NCBI GenBank assembly: GCA_016867395.1
Contig: VGJS01000014.1
Coordinates: 1-64,000, forward strand
DNA from: Candidatus Handelsmanbacteria bacterium
GTDB taxonomy: Bacteria > Latescibacterota > UBA2968 > UBA8231
Direction: 5' to 3'
Length of the DNA: 64,000 nt
Every line of letters starts with the position of its first letter. The first letter of the stretch is position 1. Positions 34,364 to 43,669 of the stretch are shown here, piece by piece. Under the pieces are notes generated by a model. That model worked only from the letters and a program-made list of their open reading frames with translations, did not search any database and was not told the DNA's origin. Made by a program: the position numbers and the translations under genes.

Positions 34364-35845
34364 ATGGCCAAGGTACTCACTGCCCTCTCGCATAGCCTCA
34401 AGGAATTCCGCCTCCTGCCCGGTTACACCCCTGCCGACAGCACGGCCCCCAAGGCCTCGCTGTGTACCCGCTTCTGCCGCCAGGGAGACGGCTACCTACA
34501 GCTCTACTCCCCCTTCCTGAGCGCAGCCATGCAGGCCGTTACCGGCACCGAGATGGCCATCGCCCTGGCCCAACTGGGCGGCATTGGCATCCTGCCAGTC
34601 AGCCAGACCATTGAGGAGCAGAGCGCCAAGATCGACCGGGTCAAGCGCTTCAAGGCCGGCTTCCAGACCAATATCCTCACCCTCTCGCCCCAGCAACGCA
34701 TCGGCCAGGTCATGGAGATCATGGCCCAGACCGGGTACTCGACTTTTCCGGTGACCCTGAGCGGCAACTTCCACGACAAGCTGATCGGCATCCTCACCGA
34801 CAAGGACTTCGACGCCCGCCGCGACCAGGAATGCCCGGTGGCCTCACGCATGAAGACCGACGTGCAGGCCGGGGTGGATCTCAACGACCTGAAGGAAGCC
34901 AATCAACTGATGATCAAGTACGGCCGCGGCTTCCTGCCCATCCTCTCCAGGGAGGGGGTACTGCAGGCGGTGGTCTTCAAGAAGGACCTGGACAAGCACC
35001 TCCTGCATCCCAACGAGTCCATCGACCAGCACAAACGCCTGCTGGTGGGCGCGGCGGTCTCCACCCACCCCGAGGACCAGCAGCGGGTCCGCACCCTGGT
35101 CGAGCGCGAGGTGGACGTGCTAGTGGTGGATGCCTCCGACGGACACACCCAGTTCCAGCAGGAGATGATCCGCTGGGTCAAGGCCAATTTCCGGGTGCCG
35201 GTGGTGGGCGGCAACGTAGTCACCGCCGAGGGCTTCCGCTTTTTGGCCGAGGCCGGCGCCGACGCGGTCAAGATCGGTATGGGCATCGGCTCGGGCTGCA
35301 CTACCTCCGAGATCAAGGCCACCGGCCGCGGCCAGGGCACGGCGCTGATGGATATCGCCCAGGCCCGCGACGAGCTGGCCGGCAAAAAAGGCATCTATAT
35401 CCCCATGATCGCCGACGGGGGGATCAGCGGGCCGGCGGACATGGCCGTGGCCCTGGCCCTGGGCGCCGACGCACTGATGATGGGCAATTTCTTCGCCCGC
35501 TACACCGAGAGCGCCGGAAATCTGGTCCGCAACGCCGCCGGCGAGATCGTCAAGGAATACTGGATGGAGGGCAGCATGCGGGCCCGCAACTTCCGGCGCT
35601 ACGCTCACGTCAAGGACCTGCTCTTCGAGGAGGGCATCACCGGGTACGTGCCGCACCTGGGCTCCATCTACGACAAGTTCCCGGTGGTGCTCCAAATCCT
35701 CCGCGCCACCCTAGCCACCGCCGGCTGCCACAACATCGACGAACTGCACCAGAAGGCGGTGCTCGAAATGCTCTCCCCCTCGGCCCTGATGGACAGCAAG
35801 GTCCACGACATGGTGCCCATGAACATCGACCAGCAAATCCTCTAA
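34364..35845 (+). CDS. guaB: IMP dehydrogenase, divergent catalytic-loop form
   Basis: Oxidises IMP to XMP, the committed step to GMP. The 493-residue protein has the TIM barrel split by a CBS-pair domain (about 105-225). Catalytic Cys312 lies in [20 protein letters not shown] rather than the usual GPGSICTT form, and the flap reads [17 protein letters not shown]. This variant loop resembles the IMPDH/GMP-reductase-like group of some clostridia and kinetoplastids. The start at 34364 gives the usual N terminus ([20 protein letters not shown]). A GMP reductase cannot be fully ruled out, but the CBS pair and flap favour IMPDH. Confidence 0.85.
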   Translation: MAKVLTALSHSLKEFRLLPGYTPADSTAPKASLCTRFCRQGDGYLQLYSPFLSAAMQAVTGTEMAIALAQLGGIGILPVSQTIEEQSAKIDRVKRFKAGFQTNILTLSPQQRIGQVMEIMAQTGYSTFPVTLSGNFHDKLIGILTDKDFDARRDQECPVASRMKTDVQAGVDLNDLKEANQLMIKYGRGFLPILSREGVLQAVVFKKDLDKHLLHPNESIDQHKRLLVGAAVSTHPEDQQRVRTLVEREVDVLVVDASDGHTQFQQEMIRWVKANFRVPVVGGNVVTAEGFRFLAEAGADAVKIGMGIGSGCTTSEIKATGRGQGTALMDIAQARDELAGKKGIYIPMIADGGISGPADMAVALALGADALMMGNFFARYTESAGNLVRNAAGEIVKEYWMEGSMRARNFRRYAHVKDLLFEEGITGYVPHLGSIYDKFPVVLQILRATLATAGCHNIDELHQKAVLEMLSPSALMDSKVHDMVPMNIDQQIL

Positions 35846-35855
35846 GGAGCGCCCC

Positions 35856-36695
35856 GTGAAGATCGGCTACTCTACCTGGGGCATGCCGACCCTGCCCATC
35901 GACACCGCCCTCGACCATCTCGCCAACTTGGGCTTCGAGGGGGTGGAGCCCACCGTCATCCCCGGCTGGTCCACCGAGCTGGATACCCTTGACGTGGCCG
36001 AGCGCAAGCGTATCCGCCGGCTCTTCGACCAGCACGGGCTGGAGATGCCGGCCGTGGCCGGGCACCGCTCCCTCATCGAAACGGACCCGGCGGCGCATGC
36101 CGAGAATTGGCGGCGTCTGACCGGGGCCATCGACCTGTGCGCCGAGTGGGCCGGCCCCGAGGGGGGGCCCGGCCTGGACACCACCCTGGGCGGCGGGCCA
36201 GATGATTGGGAGCCCAAACGGTCGCTGATCCTCGAAAGACTAGGCGCGTTGGTCGAGTACGCCGCCAAACGCGGGGTGGTGGTGGCCGTCGAGCCCCACG
36301 TCTCCTCCTCCCTCGACCTGCCCGAAAAAACCCTCTGGCTGCTGGAGCAGATCAACTCCCCGTACTTCAAGCTCAACTTCGACATCAGCCACTTCGAGGT
36401 GATGGGCCTGCCCACCGCCCCGGTGGTGGCTGCCCTGGCCCCGCACGCCTCCCACACCCACGTCAAGGACCAGCGCGGGGTGGTGCCCAATTTTGAGTTC
36501 CTCATCCCGGGGGAGGGGCCCTTCAACTTTGTCCACTATCTGACCGAGATGAAAAAAGCCGGGTACACCGGCCACATCACCGCCGAGGTGAGCATCATGG
36601 TGCAGAAGCGGCCCAACTACGACCCTCTGGCCGCAGCCACCCTCACCTACCAGACCCTGGACCGGGCCTTCCGCGCTGCGGGGCTAAAAACATGA
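35856..36695 (+). CDS. Xylose-isomerase-like TIM barrel (sugar phosphate isomerase/epimerase)
   Basis: A 279-residue AP-endonuclease-2/xylose-isomerase-like barrel. It begins MKIGYSTWGMPTLPIDTALD, carries metal-ligand-type positions in VAVEPHVSSS, FDISHFEVMG, HTHVKDQRG and ITAEVSIM. Members isomerise or epimerise keto-sugars, inositol derivatives or hydroxypyruvate. It begins ten bases after guaB, but the function is probably in the sugar-catabolic set rather than in purine synthesis. Repeat R5 follows. Confidence 0.88.
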   Translation: MKIGYSTWGMPTLPIDTALDHLANLGFEGVEPTVIPGWSTELDTLDVAERKRIRRLFDQHGLEMPAVAGHRSLIETDPAAHAENWRRLTGAIDLCAEWAGPEGGPGLDTTLGGGPDDWEPKRSLILERLGALVEYAAKRGVVVAVEPHVSSSLDLPEKTLWLLEQINSPYFKLNFDISHFEVMGLPTAPVVAALAPHASHTHVKDQRGVVPNFEFLIPGEGPFNFVHYLTEMKKAGYTGHITAEVSIMVQKRPNYDPLAAATLTYQTLDRAFRAAGLKT

Positions 36696-36700
36696 GAAGG

Positions 36701-36841
36701 CGGCGGGGAGATGACCCCGGAGGCATTTGCCAGGGGAGTACCTGGGAAGGGAAGGACGCGGGAAGGGGTGAAGGGAGACAGACCGAGCGGGGTGGCAAGT
36801 CCGCGCCTTGGGAAAGGCCGGAGGGGGTGACTCCCCGACGT
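36701..36841 (+). repeat. Dispersed structured repeat R5
   Basis: Outer arms are 36701-36718 and 36825-36840. Inner arms ggcatttgcc (36722-36731) and gggaaaggcc (36810-36819) pair with two mismatches. It lies between the TIM-barrel gene and a broken PhyH gene. Confidence 0.83.
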
Positions 36842-36866
36842 TACCCAAAAATCAATGTGATCAACC

Positions 36867-37604
36867 ATGCTGAGCGAGCGAGAAATCGCCGAATTCCACC
36901 GTGAAGGCTTCCTTGTCTTCGCGCGGATGCTGAGTCCCGAAAGGCTGGCCCATTTACCGGCCCCTCTTCGACGCCCTGGCAGATTAGGGCCAGACGCTGG
37001 AGGCGCCGGTTCCCCACTTTGCCCTTGAACTCGACGGCAAGGAAGAGCCCATCCCGCACCTGCTCCACAAGGTGCGGGGAGTGTGCCAGGTCGAGCCATG
37101 CCTGCTGGAGTTGGCCGCCGAGCCGGCCATTACCGGGCATGTCGCTCCCCTAATAGGGCCGGATTTAGACGTCTTTGGCACCAAGTTCCTCCCCAAGCTG
37201 CCCGGCGGGGGCAGTTCCACCCACTGGCACCAGGACAACTACTACTTTGCCACCATCTCCGCGCAGGTACTCTCCTGCGGCATCTACCTGGAGGAGGCCG
37301 ACCGCGACAACGGCTGTCTGCGGGTGGTGCCCCGCAGCCATCTGAGGGCCTGGTCGAACACCAGCGCGATCCGCGCACCCACGGCAGTTGGTGCCAGGTG
37401 GAGGACGCACAGGCCCTCGATTTACCCGTGCCGGCCGGCACCGTGGTCCTCTTCTCGGCTAATCTCCTGCACGGTGCCAATGACAACTTCGATACCCGGC
37501 GCACCCGCTACAGCACGGCCTGGCATTGTATCCCGGGCAGCCTGCACCTCGAACGCTTCCCGTGCCGGGTCTATCCGGACCGGCACACGGTGCGCGGCTG
37601 CTGA
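36867..37604 (+). pseudogene. PhyH-family (Fe/2-oxoglutarate) dioxygenase, broken
   Basis: The frame starts MLSEREIAEFHREGFLVFAR, typical of PhyH dioxygenases, then shifts near 36953 and meets an in-frame TAG near 36984. The central part is readable from about 36986 to 37350, with STHWHQDNYYFATISAQVLS (Fe-binding HxD) and DNGCLRVVPRSH. A second shift near 37355 moves the last part (VPAGTVVLFSANLLHGANDN, with the third Fe-ligand His) to another frame ending at 37604. Two shifts and one stop make it a pseudogene unless they are sequencing errors. Confidence 0.85.
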
Positions 37605-37634
37605 AGCAGGCGCCCCTCTTAAGGGAGAAATGGC

Positions 37635-38186
37635 ATGAGATACCAAGCGTTGCTCGGCGTCCTGGCCCTGGCCGCCGCGCTCCTGAACTGCAACTCCACC
37701 GTCAACGAGGGCCCGAGAGCCACCGGGTCGCTCCAACCCCTTCCCAACCTGGGATCAGGCACCGAGGCTCGGCTGAATGGCCTCCATGTCAAAACCCTTC
37801 AACTGCTCAAGGGTGAGGTCGGGGAAGGGCTTTCCCTTCAGTTCCAGGCCGGGGGCATGTCCGGGGTCCGCCAGTTCGAGTTCACTTTAGCCCTGGAACC
37901 GGCTGAGGCCTTTGACCTCAATTCGGCCTCCTTTGCGCCCGCCAAGCCCTTCATCACCATGGGCTCAGGGGTGCAGATCATCCCTGAAAAAACCCTGCGC
38001 CTCGGCGGCGCCTATCTGGATGCTTCCGGGTACACGGGCGATGGGGAACTGGGCACCCTTCACTTGAAAACCCGTTCCAGCCAGGCGCGTATCCGCATTC
38101 TGCGTTTCTCTGTGGGCCCTTCCTCCAGCAAGCGCGACACCTATACCGAGCAGCAGTTGAACCTGGGCCTGAACCTGGGGCCTTGA
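37635..38186 (+). CDS. Lipoprotein of unknown function, possibly cohesin-like domain
   Basis: A 183-residue protein with a lipoprotein signal peptide; the lipobox ALLNC places the acylated Cys at residue 19. The mature part is beta-rich (VRQFEFTLALEPAEAFDLNS, GDGELGTLHLKTRSSQARIR), reminiscent of cohesin-type carbohydrate- or protein-binding sandwiches, but similarity is only in pattern. Start ATG at 37635 has aagggag upstream. It is followed by tRNA-Ala. Confidence 0.6.
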   Translation: MRYQALLGVLALAAALLNCNSTVNEGPRATGSLQPLPNLGSGTEARLNGLHVKTLQLLKGEVGEGLSLQFQAGGMSGVRQFEFTLALEPAEAFDLNSASFAPAKPFITMGSGVQIIPEKTLRLGGAYLDASGYTGDGELGTLHLKTRSSQARIRILRFSVGPSSSKRDTYTEQQLNLGLNLGP

Positions 38187-38221
38187 CGGGGCCGGCGCGA
38201 TGGTTTAATTTTTTGCTTGCT

Positions 38222-38297
<76 letters not shown>

Positions 38298-38341
38298 CTT
38301 CTCAAATTTCAATAGCACTGAAAGACTGGTTCAGGTCCAAC

Positions 38342-38369
38342 CCCCTCACCGCATAGCGAGGGGTTTTTT
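38342..38369 (+). terminator. Rho-independent terminator after tRNA-Ala
   Basis: cccctc (38342-38347) pairs with gagggg (38358-38363) around a ten-base loop, followed by six T (38364-38369). It lies about 45 bases downstream of the tRNA. Confidence 0.85.
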
Positions 38370-38387
38370 GTTGAACGTCCGCAATAG

Positions 38388-38534
38388 TGGCGGGGAGTGA
38401 GCCCCGCAGGCATTTCCCAGGGAAGTGGCCGAAAAGGGAAGTCCGCGTGGTGGGGCTGTGGGCTAGCGGAGCGACAGCGAGCGGGGGTAAAGGACGCGCC
38501 TTGGGAAAGGCTGGAGCGGGCTGCTTCCCTACGC
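38388..38534 (+). repeat. Dispersed structured repeat R6
   Basis: Outer arms are 38388-38405 and 38518-38534. Inner arms ggcatttccc (38409-38418) and gggaaaggct (38503-38512) pair with one mismatch and a G-T. It lies between the tRNA terminator and the dehydrogenase gene. Confidence 0.83.
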
Positions 38535-38618
38535 TCCCTCCAGACATTGCCCCCTCCCCACTACTGCGCTAAATTGAGGTGACTTCGGCCATCGGCCCGC
38601 ATCAGGAGCCCCCCATCC

Positions 38619-39665
38619 ATGCTCGCCTCCATCTTCCACGTTACCCACACCGCCGACTTCTACGACGAGGCCGGCAAGCTCAAATTCAAGGACATTGGCA
38701 CTGAAGTCCTGGCCAACCAGCCCCATATCCAGACCTCCCTGCTCAAAGAACACCGCCCCCACCTCGACGCCGAGCAGCTCCGCCAGGCCAACGGGGTGGT
38801 GGTGCTCACCCCCCAGGTCACGTCCCGCACCTTCGAAGGCAACCCAAATCTTTTGGCCATCGGCCGCTTTGGCGTGGGGTACGACTCGGTGGACGTGGCC
38901 GCCTGCACCCAGGCCGAGGTGCTGATCTACATCACCGCCGGAGCGGTCAACCGCTCGGTGGCCGAGGCCACCATCGGCTGGATGATCGCCCTCTCGCACC
39001 ACACCGCCACTAAGGACCGCCTGGTACGCCAACTCCAGTGGAACGAGCGGGCCAAGTACATGGGCCGCGACCTGCGCGAGCACACCTTTGGCGCTGTGGG
39101 CCTGGGCGGCATCGCTCGCGAGACCCTCCGCCTGCTGACCCCCTTTGGCATGAACCCGCCCGTTGCCTTCGATCCCTTTGTCACTCCGGCCACCGCCAAA
39201 GAACTGGGCGTGGAGATGGTGCCCCTGCCCGAACTGATGCGGCGGGCCGATTTCGTCTCCATTCACTGCCCGCTCACCCCAGAGACCCGCGACCTGATCG
39301 GGCCGGCTGAGCTGGCGCTGATGAAGCCCGACGGCTTTCTCATCAACACCGCGCGGGGCGGCATTGTCAATGAAAAAGCCCTGTATGAGGCGCTGAAGGA
39401 CCGGCGCATCGCCGGGGCGGCCATCGACTGCTTCGACGTCGAGCCCGTGGTCTATCCCCACCCCTTTGCTAAGCTGGACAACGCGCTCCTGGCCCCCCAC
39501 TCCATCGCCTGGACCGACGAACTCTTCCGCGACATCGGCCGGGCCGTCTGCCAGGGCATGGTGGACCTGTCCCTGGGCTGCCGGCCCCATGGCGCGGTCA
39601 ACCCCGAGGTCTTCGACCGGCCCGGCTTCAAGGAGAAGTGGTCGCGGGTGCGGGTGGTGCCCTGA
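38619..39665 (+). CDS. D-2-hydroxyacid dehydrogenase family protein
   Basis: A 348-residue NAD-dependent dehydrogenase that reduces 2-oxo acids or oxidises D-2-hydroxy acids. The NAD-binding loop is AVGLGGIARETLRLL. Catalytic Arg lies in LINTARGGIVNEKAL, Glu in CFDVEPVVYP and His in LLAPHSIAWTDEL. The FVSIHCPLTPETRDLIG motif is also present. Substrate is unknown; phosphoglycerate-, glyoxylate- or hydroxypyruvate-type activity is likely in this sugar-catabolic context. Confidence 0.92.
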   Translation: MLASIFHVTHTADFYDEAGKLKFKDIGTEVLANQPHIQTSLLKEHRPHLDAEQLRQANGVVVLTPQVTSRTFEGNPNLLAIGRFGVGYDSVDVAACTQAEVLIYITAGAVNRSVAEATIGWMIALSHHTATKDRLVRQLQWNERAKYMGRDLREHTFGAVGLGGIARETLRLLTPFGMNPPVAFDPFVTPATAKELGVEMVPLPELMRRADFVSIHCPLTPETRDLIGPAELALMKPDGFLINTARGGIVNEKALYEALKDRRIAGAAIDCFDVEPVVYPHPFAKLDNALLAPHSIAWTDELFRDIGRAVCQGMVDLSLGCRPHGAVNPEVFDRPGFKEKWSRVRVVP

Positions 39666-39706
39666 GCCGACAACCCGCTTCCTCACACACTGCAAGGAGT
39701 TCGGCC

Positions 39707-40469
39707 ATGCGCTGCTGTACACCTCGTCCCGTGCTCCTGGGTCTGGCCTGCGCCGCTTTGGCCCTGGCCTTCACCCTGCTGCCGGCCCGGGCCGGAGCCC
39801 AGGAACAGGAAGAGGAGGGCTACACCAACCTCCACATCCTGCCCATCGACATCAGCCAGGAGGAGTTGCGGGAGGTGATGGGCAACTTTTCCTCCGCCCT
39901 GGGGTTGGGCTGCGGCCACTGCCACGTCATGGGGCTGGACGACCGCGATTTCTCCTCGGACGAAAAGGAAACCAAGCGCGCGGCATGATGCTCCTGACCC
40001 AGAGCATCAACGACTCCCTTGCAACGGTAATCGGTCGGCAGGAGGTGATGCGGGTGGAGTGCATCACCTGCCACCGGGGCCAGACTGAGCCGCGCACCCT
40101 GCGCGGGGTCCTGACCCAAACCGCCGCCACGAAGGGGGCTGAGGCCGCGGTGGCTAAGTACCGCGAATTGCGGGACCAGTTCTACGGGCGGGGCAGGTAC
40201 GATTTTGGCGAGAACGCCCTGATCGAGACCATCCAGTCCCTGGAGAAGGACAAGGCCGAAACCGCAGCGCTGCCGCCACTGTTGCAGCGCAACCTGGCAT
40301 TCTTCCCCCAGTCCGCCATTACCCATGTAAACTGGGCCGTCTGCTGATCAAACAGCACAAGAAGGACGAGGCCATGCCCCACTTTGAAGAAGCCAAGAAG
40401 CTTCAGCCGGACAACCGCTGGCTCCTGCGTCAAATCCAGGAACTGGCCCATGAGGGGAGAGGGCACTAG
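39707..40469 (+). pseudogene. Reaction-centre-type cytochrome c with TPR tail, frameshifted
   Basis: The frame begins MRCCTPRPVLLGLACAALAL (signal peptide) and encodes the CytoC_RC-type domain: LPIDISQEELREVMGNFSSA and the first haem motif CGHCH (from residue 69). A shift near 39983 moves the second haem motif CITCH (40060) to the next frame, and another near 40335 moves the final TPR-like part (DEAMPHFEEAKKLQPDN) to the third frame, which ends at 40469. Parent proteins are exported multihaem-like cytochromes found in many non-phototrophs. Two independent shifts indicate decay, unless caused by assembly. Confidence 0.82.
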
Positions 40470-40470
40470 C

Positions 40471-41289
40471 ATGGGCAGACAACTGCTCAAGGACCAGACC
40501 GCCTGGATCAGCGGTGGGGCCTCTGGGATGGGCGAGGCCATCGCTGCACTCTTCGCCCAGGAAGGCGCCCGGGTCGCCGTGGCCGACGTGCAGGAGGAGC
40601 GTGGACAGGCAGTGGCTGAGCGCATCGCTAGCGCCGGAGGTCAGGTGTTCTTTTCCCTCTGCAACGTAACTCAGGAGGCCCAGGTGCGCGGCTCCCTCGA
40701 CCAGACCGCCGCCCGTTTCGGGGGATTGCAGATCGTGGTGAACTGCGCTGGGATCGTCCACGTCGGCCCCTTGCACGAATATGCTGAGGCGGACTGGGAG
40801 TTGTTGATGGGCGTCAACCTCAAGTCCATCTACTTCTCCCTCAAACACGCCCTGCCCCACCTCCGCCGCCACGAGCGCAGCTATATGGTGAACATCGGCT
40901 CGGTGGGCAGCCTCATCAGCCAGGGCCTGACCCCCGCGTACATCGCCTCCAAACACGCGGTGCTGGGCCTGAGCCGCTCCATCGCCCTCGACTACGCCGT
41001 GGACGGGCTGCGCTGCAACTGCATCTGCCCTGGGATCACCGACACCCCCATGTTGCGCTACCACCTGAGCACCACCCCCGACCCAGACGCCACCCTGGCC
41101 GCGCGCCTGCGCCGGGTGCCTTTGGGGGTGGCCATGCACCCGCCCGATATCGCCCGCGCCGCCCTCTACTTCTCCTGCGATGACTCCTCGGGGGTCACCG
41201 GCACCTCGCTGGTGGTGGATGGTGGGTACATCGCCGCCGCTGAATGGGAAACCACTACTCCGACCCAGTTCATGAGGAACCCGTCATGA
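40471..41289 (+). CDS. Short-chain dehydrogenase/reductase
   Basis: A 272-residue classical SDR. It has the cofactor loop ISGGASGMGEAIAALFAQEG, VADVQEERG (Asp suggesting NAD preference), NCAGIVHVGPLHEY, and catalytic Ser-Tyr-Lys in NIGSVGSLI and YIASKHAVLGLS. The start at 40471 is one base after the end of the cytochrome remnant. It overlaps the next gene with ATGA, so both are one unit. Likely role is oxidation of a sugar or polyol alcohol. Confidence 0.93.
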   Translation: MGRQLLKDQTAWISGGASGMGEAIAALFAQEGARVAVADVQEERGQAVAERIASAGGQVFFSLCNVTQEAQVRGSLDQTAARFGGLQIVVNCAGIVHVGPLHEYAEADWELLMGVNLKSIYFSLKHALPHLRRHERSYMVNIGSVGSLISQGLTPAYIASKHAVLGLSRSIALDYAVDGLRCNCICPGITDTPMLRYHLSTTPDPDATLAARLRRVPLGVAMHPPDIARAALYFSCDDSSGVTGTSLVVDGGYIAAAEWETTTPTQFMRNPS

Positions 41290-42125
41290 AAACTAAATTC
41301 GCCTGCGCCGATTTTACCTTTCCGCTTCTGTCCCACGACCAGTCCCTCCAGCTCATCTCCCTGCTCGACTTCACGGGTGTGGACATCGGCCTTTTCGAGG
41401 AACGCTCCCACCTTTGGCCCTCGCGGGAGTTCAAGAACGTCTCGCGCTCGGCCCGCGCCCTGCGCAAGAAACTCGACGGCCTGGGCCTCAAGCCGGCCGA
41501 TATCTTTTTGCAGATGGCCCCCGACTTCACCGCCTTTGCCGTCAACCACCCCAAGTCCCAGCGGCGGCGTAAAGCCCGAGACTGGTTCCTGCGCACCCTC
41601 GACTACACCGCCGAATGCGGGGGCCGGCACATCACCATACTGCCGGGCGTCCACTTTGAGGTGGAAACCCAAGCTGATTCGCTGGACCGTTGCGCCGACG
41701 AACTCGCCTGGCGGATGGCCCAGGCCAAGAAGCACCGCCTCGTTGTCTCGGTGGAGGCCCATGTGGGCTCCATCGCGCCCCGACCCAGCCTGGCTGCTGC
41801 CCTCATCAAGCGGGTGCCCGGCCTCACCCTCACCCTCGACTACACCCACTTCACCCGAATCGGTCTGCCCGATTCCTCGGTGGAGCCCCTGGTCAAGCAC
41901 GCCAGCCACTTCCACGTACGTGGGGCGCGAAGGGGCCGGCTGCAGGAGCGTTTCACCCACAACACCATCGACTACGCGCGGGTATTCAAGACCATGCAGA
42001 AGAGCAATTATAAGGGCTGGATAGGTATCGAGTTCGTCTGGCAGGACTGGGAGCACTGCAACGAGTGCGACAACCTCTCGGAGACCATCCTCTTCCGCGA
42101 TTTCTTCCGGAAAATGGCGGGATGA
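41286..42125 (+). CDS. Xylose-isomerase-like TIM barrel (sugar phosphate isomerase/epimerase)
   Basis: A 279-residue barrel. Metal-ligand-type residues lie in VVSVEAHVGS, LTLDYTHFTRIG, ASHFHVRGARRG and GIEFVWQDWEHC. Its ATG overlaps the SDR stop, which couples a dehydrogenase to an isomerase; oxidation of a sugar or cyclitol followed by isomerisation fits the pair. The substrate is not predictable. Confidence 0.87.
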   Translation: MKTKFACADFTFPLLSHDQSLQLISLLDFTGVDIGLFEERSHLWPSREFKNVSRSARALRKKLDGLGLKPADIFLQMAPDFTAFAVNHPKSQRRRKARDWFLRTLDYTAECGGRHITILPGVHFEVETQADSLDRCADELAWRMAQAKKHRLVVSVEAHVGSIAPRPSLAAALIKRVPGLTLTLDYTHFTRIGLPDSSVEPLVKHASHFHVRGARRGRLQERFTHNTIDYARVFKTMQKSNYKGWIGIEFVWQDWEHCNECDNLSETILFRDFFRKMAG

Positions 42126-42184
42126 AAGCCCCGGGCAAATGGCGTATATCTCATAGAAGGGACTTGTTTCCCATTTAGGCCGCC

Positions 42185-42630
42185 ATGCCCGACCTGAACC
42201 GCTAAGCCCCTTCACACCGCGCCGAACTGGAGCGCCTGCTTGACACTCCCGCCTGGCAGGAGGCCCTGCGCCCCGGGCGGGTGGAACAGGACCGCGCCGA
42301 GAAGATCCCTTTGGACAGACCCGCAACTTCATCGGCATGGTCGGCGATCAGTTGCTCGCTCTCAACCTGCAACGGGCCGAGGCGCTGGTCGCCGCCGGCC
42401 TGCGCGACGAGCTGCCTCTGCTCGGCGAATTGGCCCGGTGGCCTCTCGATCTAAAGCCGCCTGCAACTCATGGACAAGGTCGCCGACGGGGACCTGCGCA
42501 CCCGCATCCGGGCCGGCATCCCCTCCCTCGAAGTGCTACCCACCCAGTAAGACTGCTACGGCTGCGCCCTGGCAACCCTGTACATCAACCAGGCTGTCGA
42601 TAAGGAGTTGTTGGCAGCAGGAAACTTAAC
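42185..42630 (+). pseudogene. Unidentified pseudogene
   Basis: Coding-like sequence spread over three frames. ATG at 42185 is followed by a TAA after six codons, then APSHRAELERLLDTPAWQEA in the same frame, a shift near 42315 to NFIGMVGDQLLALNLQRAEA, and another near 42465 to LQLMDKVADGDLRTRIRAGI with a TAA near 42550. The original protein is not recognised. Confidence 0.55.
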
Positions 42631-42632
42631 TG

Positions 42633-43229
42633 CTAGCGCGGCGAAATCATGTTGTAGTTGTTGATATCCCCGACCATGAACTCCCCCTTCTCCACGAACC
42701 CGAACTTGCGGTAGAAGTGCACCGCGCGCGGATTGTCCTGGCGCACCCCGCCCGACAGCACCATCCGCTGGCGCCCGCACGTCCTGGGGATGTGGCGCAG
42801 GTGCTCCATCATCTGGCTGCCCAGGCCGGCGCTTTAGTGGGCGTCAGCCACCGAACGCGCCAAGGTGCAATCCCCCTCTGCATCCAAGCGGATGCCCAGC
42901 TTTTCGTATTGCTTCCGGTCAACCTCGTGTATCCCGAAGACCAGGAAAAAGTAAGCGATTCCCTGCTCGGCCTCCCCTGACCCCAGAATGGCCAGGAGGC
43001 GCAGGGCCTGGCTGCAATCTAGTTCCGCGCAGATCCGGTCGGCGGTCTCCTGGTCAACGGCATGGGGGCCGGAGACCCGCCGCGTCGCCTCAGAAAGATG
43101 GCTGAAATAGCAGCCGAGGAGTAACGCGTCCCCCCGATGCAGCGGGCGTAGCAGGACCGGTTTCCCCGAGGGGAGGCGCAGCTACTGGGAAAATAGCGTG
43201 GGCTTGGCGTTAATGTCGGTCGGCTTCAT
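42633..43229 (-). pseudogene. GNAT-family acetyltransferase, degraded
   Basis: From ATG 43229 the frame meets TAG at 43184-43182, after 15 codons. The following coding-like sequence (LRLPSGKPVLLRPLHRGDAL; RMVLSGGVRQDNPRAVHFYR near the end; then KFGFVEKGEFMVGD) is the C-terminal acceptor region of a GNAT acetyltransferase. Another stop lies at 42837-42835, and at least one frameshift near 42780 separates the parts. It is convergent with the pseudogene at 42185-42630. Confidence 0.68.
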
Positions 43230-43252
43230 CTCAGGGAGCGCTTATTTTTCAT

Positions 43253-43281
43253 TTGGTCGGCGCGGTGCGGCAAAATAGATT
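43253..43281 (+). promoter_or_regulatory. Sigma70-like promoter of rhaM
   Basis: ttggtc (43253-43258) and tagatt (43276-43281) are 17 bases apart, about 70 bases before the rhamnose mutarotase start. Confidence 0.45.
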
Positions 43282-43348
43282 AGAGACCAGCATCCCCGAG
43301 CCCCAAGCAACCGTTTTTGAACGATAACAAAAGAGGAGCGCAGTCGCC

Positions 43349-43666
43349 ATGTTCACCATCGGCATGCTGATGAAGGTCAAACCAGGCTGTTACCCCGAGT
43401 ATAAGAAGGCCCACGACGAGTTGTGGCCGGCCATCGCCAAGAGCATGTCGGACAACAAGGTCAGTATGGAGATCTTCCTCTACCGCGACCAGCTCTTCCT
43501 CCACGCTATCGCCCCCTCTGAGGCCGACTGGGACAAGAGCCGGCAGCACCCCGAGCTCAGGCGCTGGCACGACTACATGGCCACCCTGCTCCAGGCCAAC
43601 ACCGAAGGCAAAATTATCTTTGAGGAGTTGGAGAAGGCCTTCACCTTTGGCGATTTCGGGGACTGA
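43349..43666 (+). CDS. rhaM: L-rhamnose mutarotase-like protein
   Basis: Interconverts anomers of L-rhamnose or a related sugar. The 105-residue length and the pattern MLMKVKPGCYPEYKKAHDEL, VSMEIFLYRDQLFLHA and RWHDYMATLLQ match the RhaM (dimeric alpha/beta barrel) family, including a His in AHDELWP. aagaggagcg precedes the ATG. No rhamnose isomerase, kinase or aldolase lies nearby, so a free sugar other than rhamnose may be the substrate. Confidence 0.86.
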   Translation: MFTIGMLMKVKPGCYPEYKKAHDELWPAIAKSMSDNKVSMEIFLYRDQLFLHAIAPSEADWDKSRQHPELRRWHDYMATLLQANTEGKIIFEELEKAFTFGDFGD

Positions 43667-43669
43667 GGT

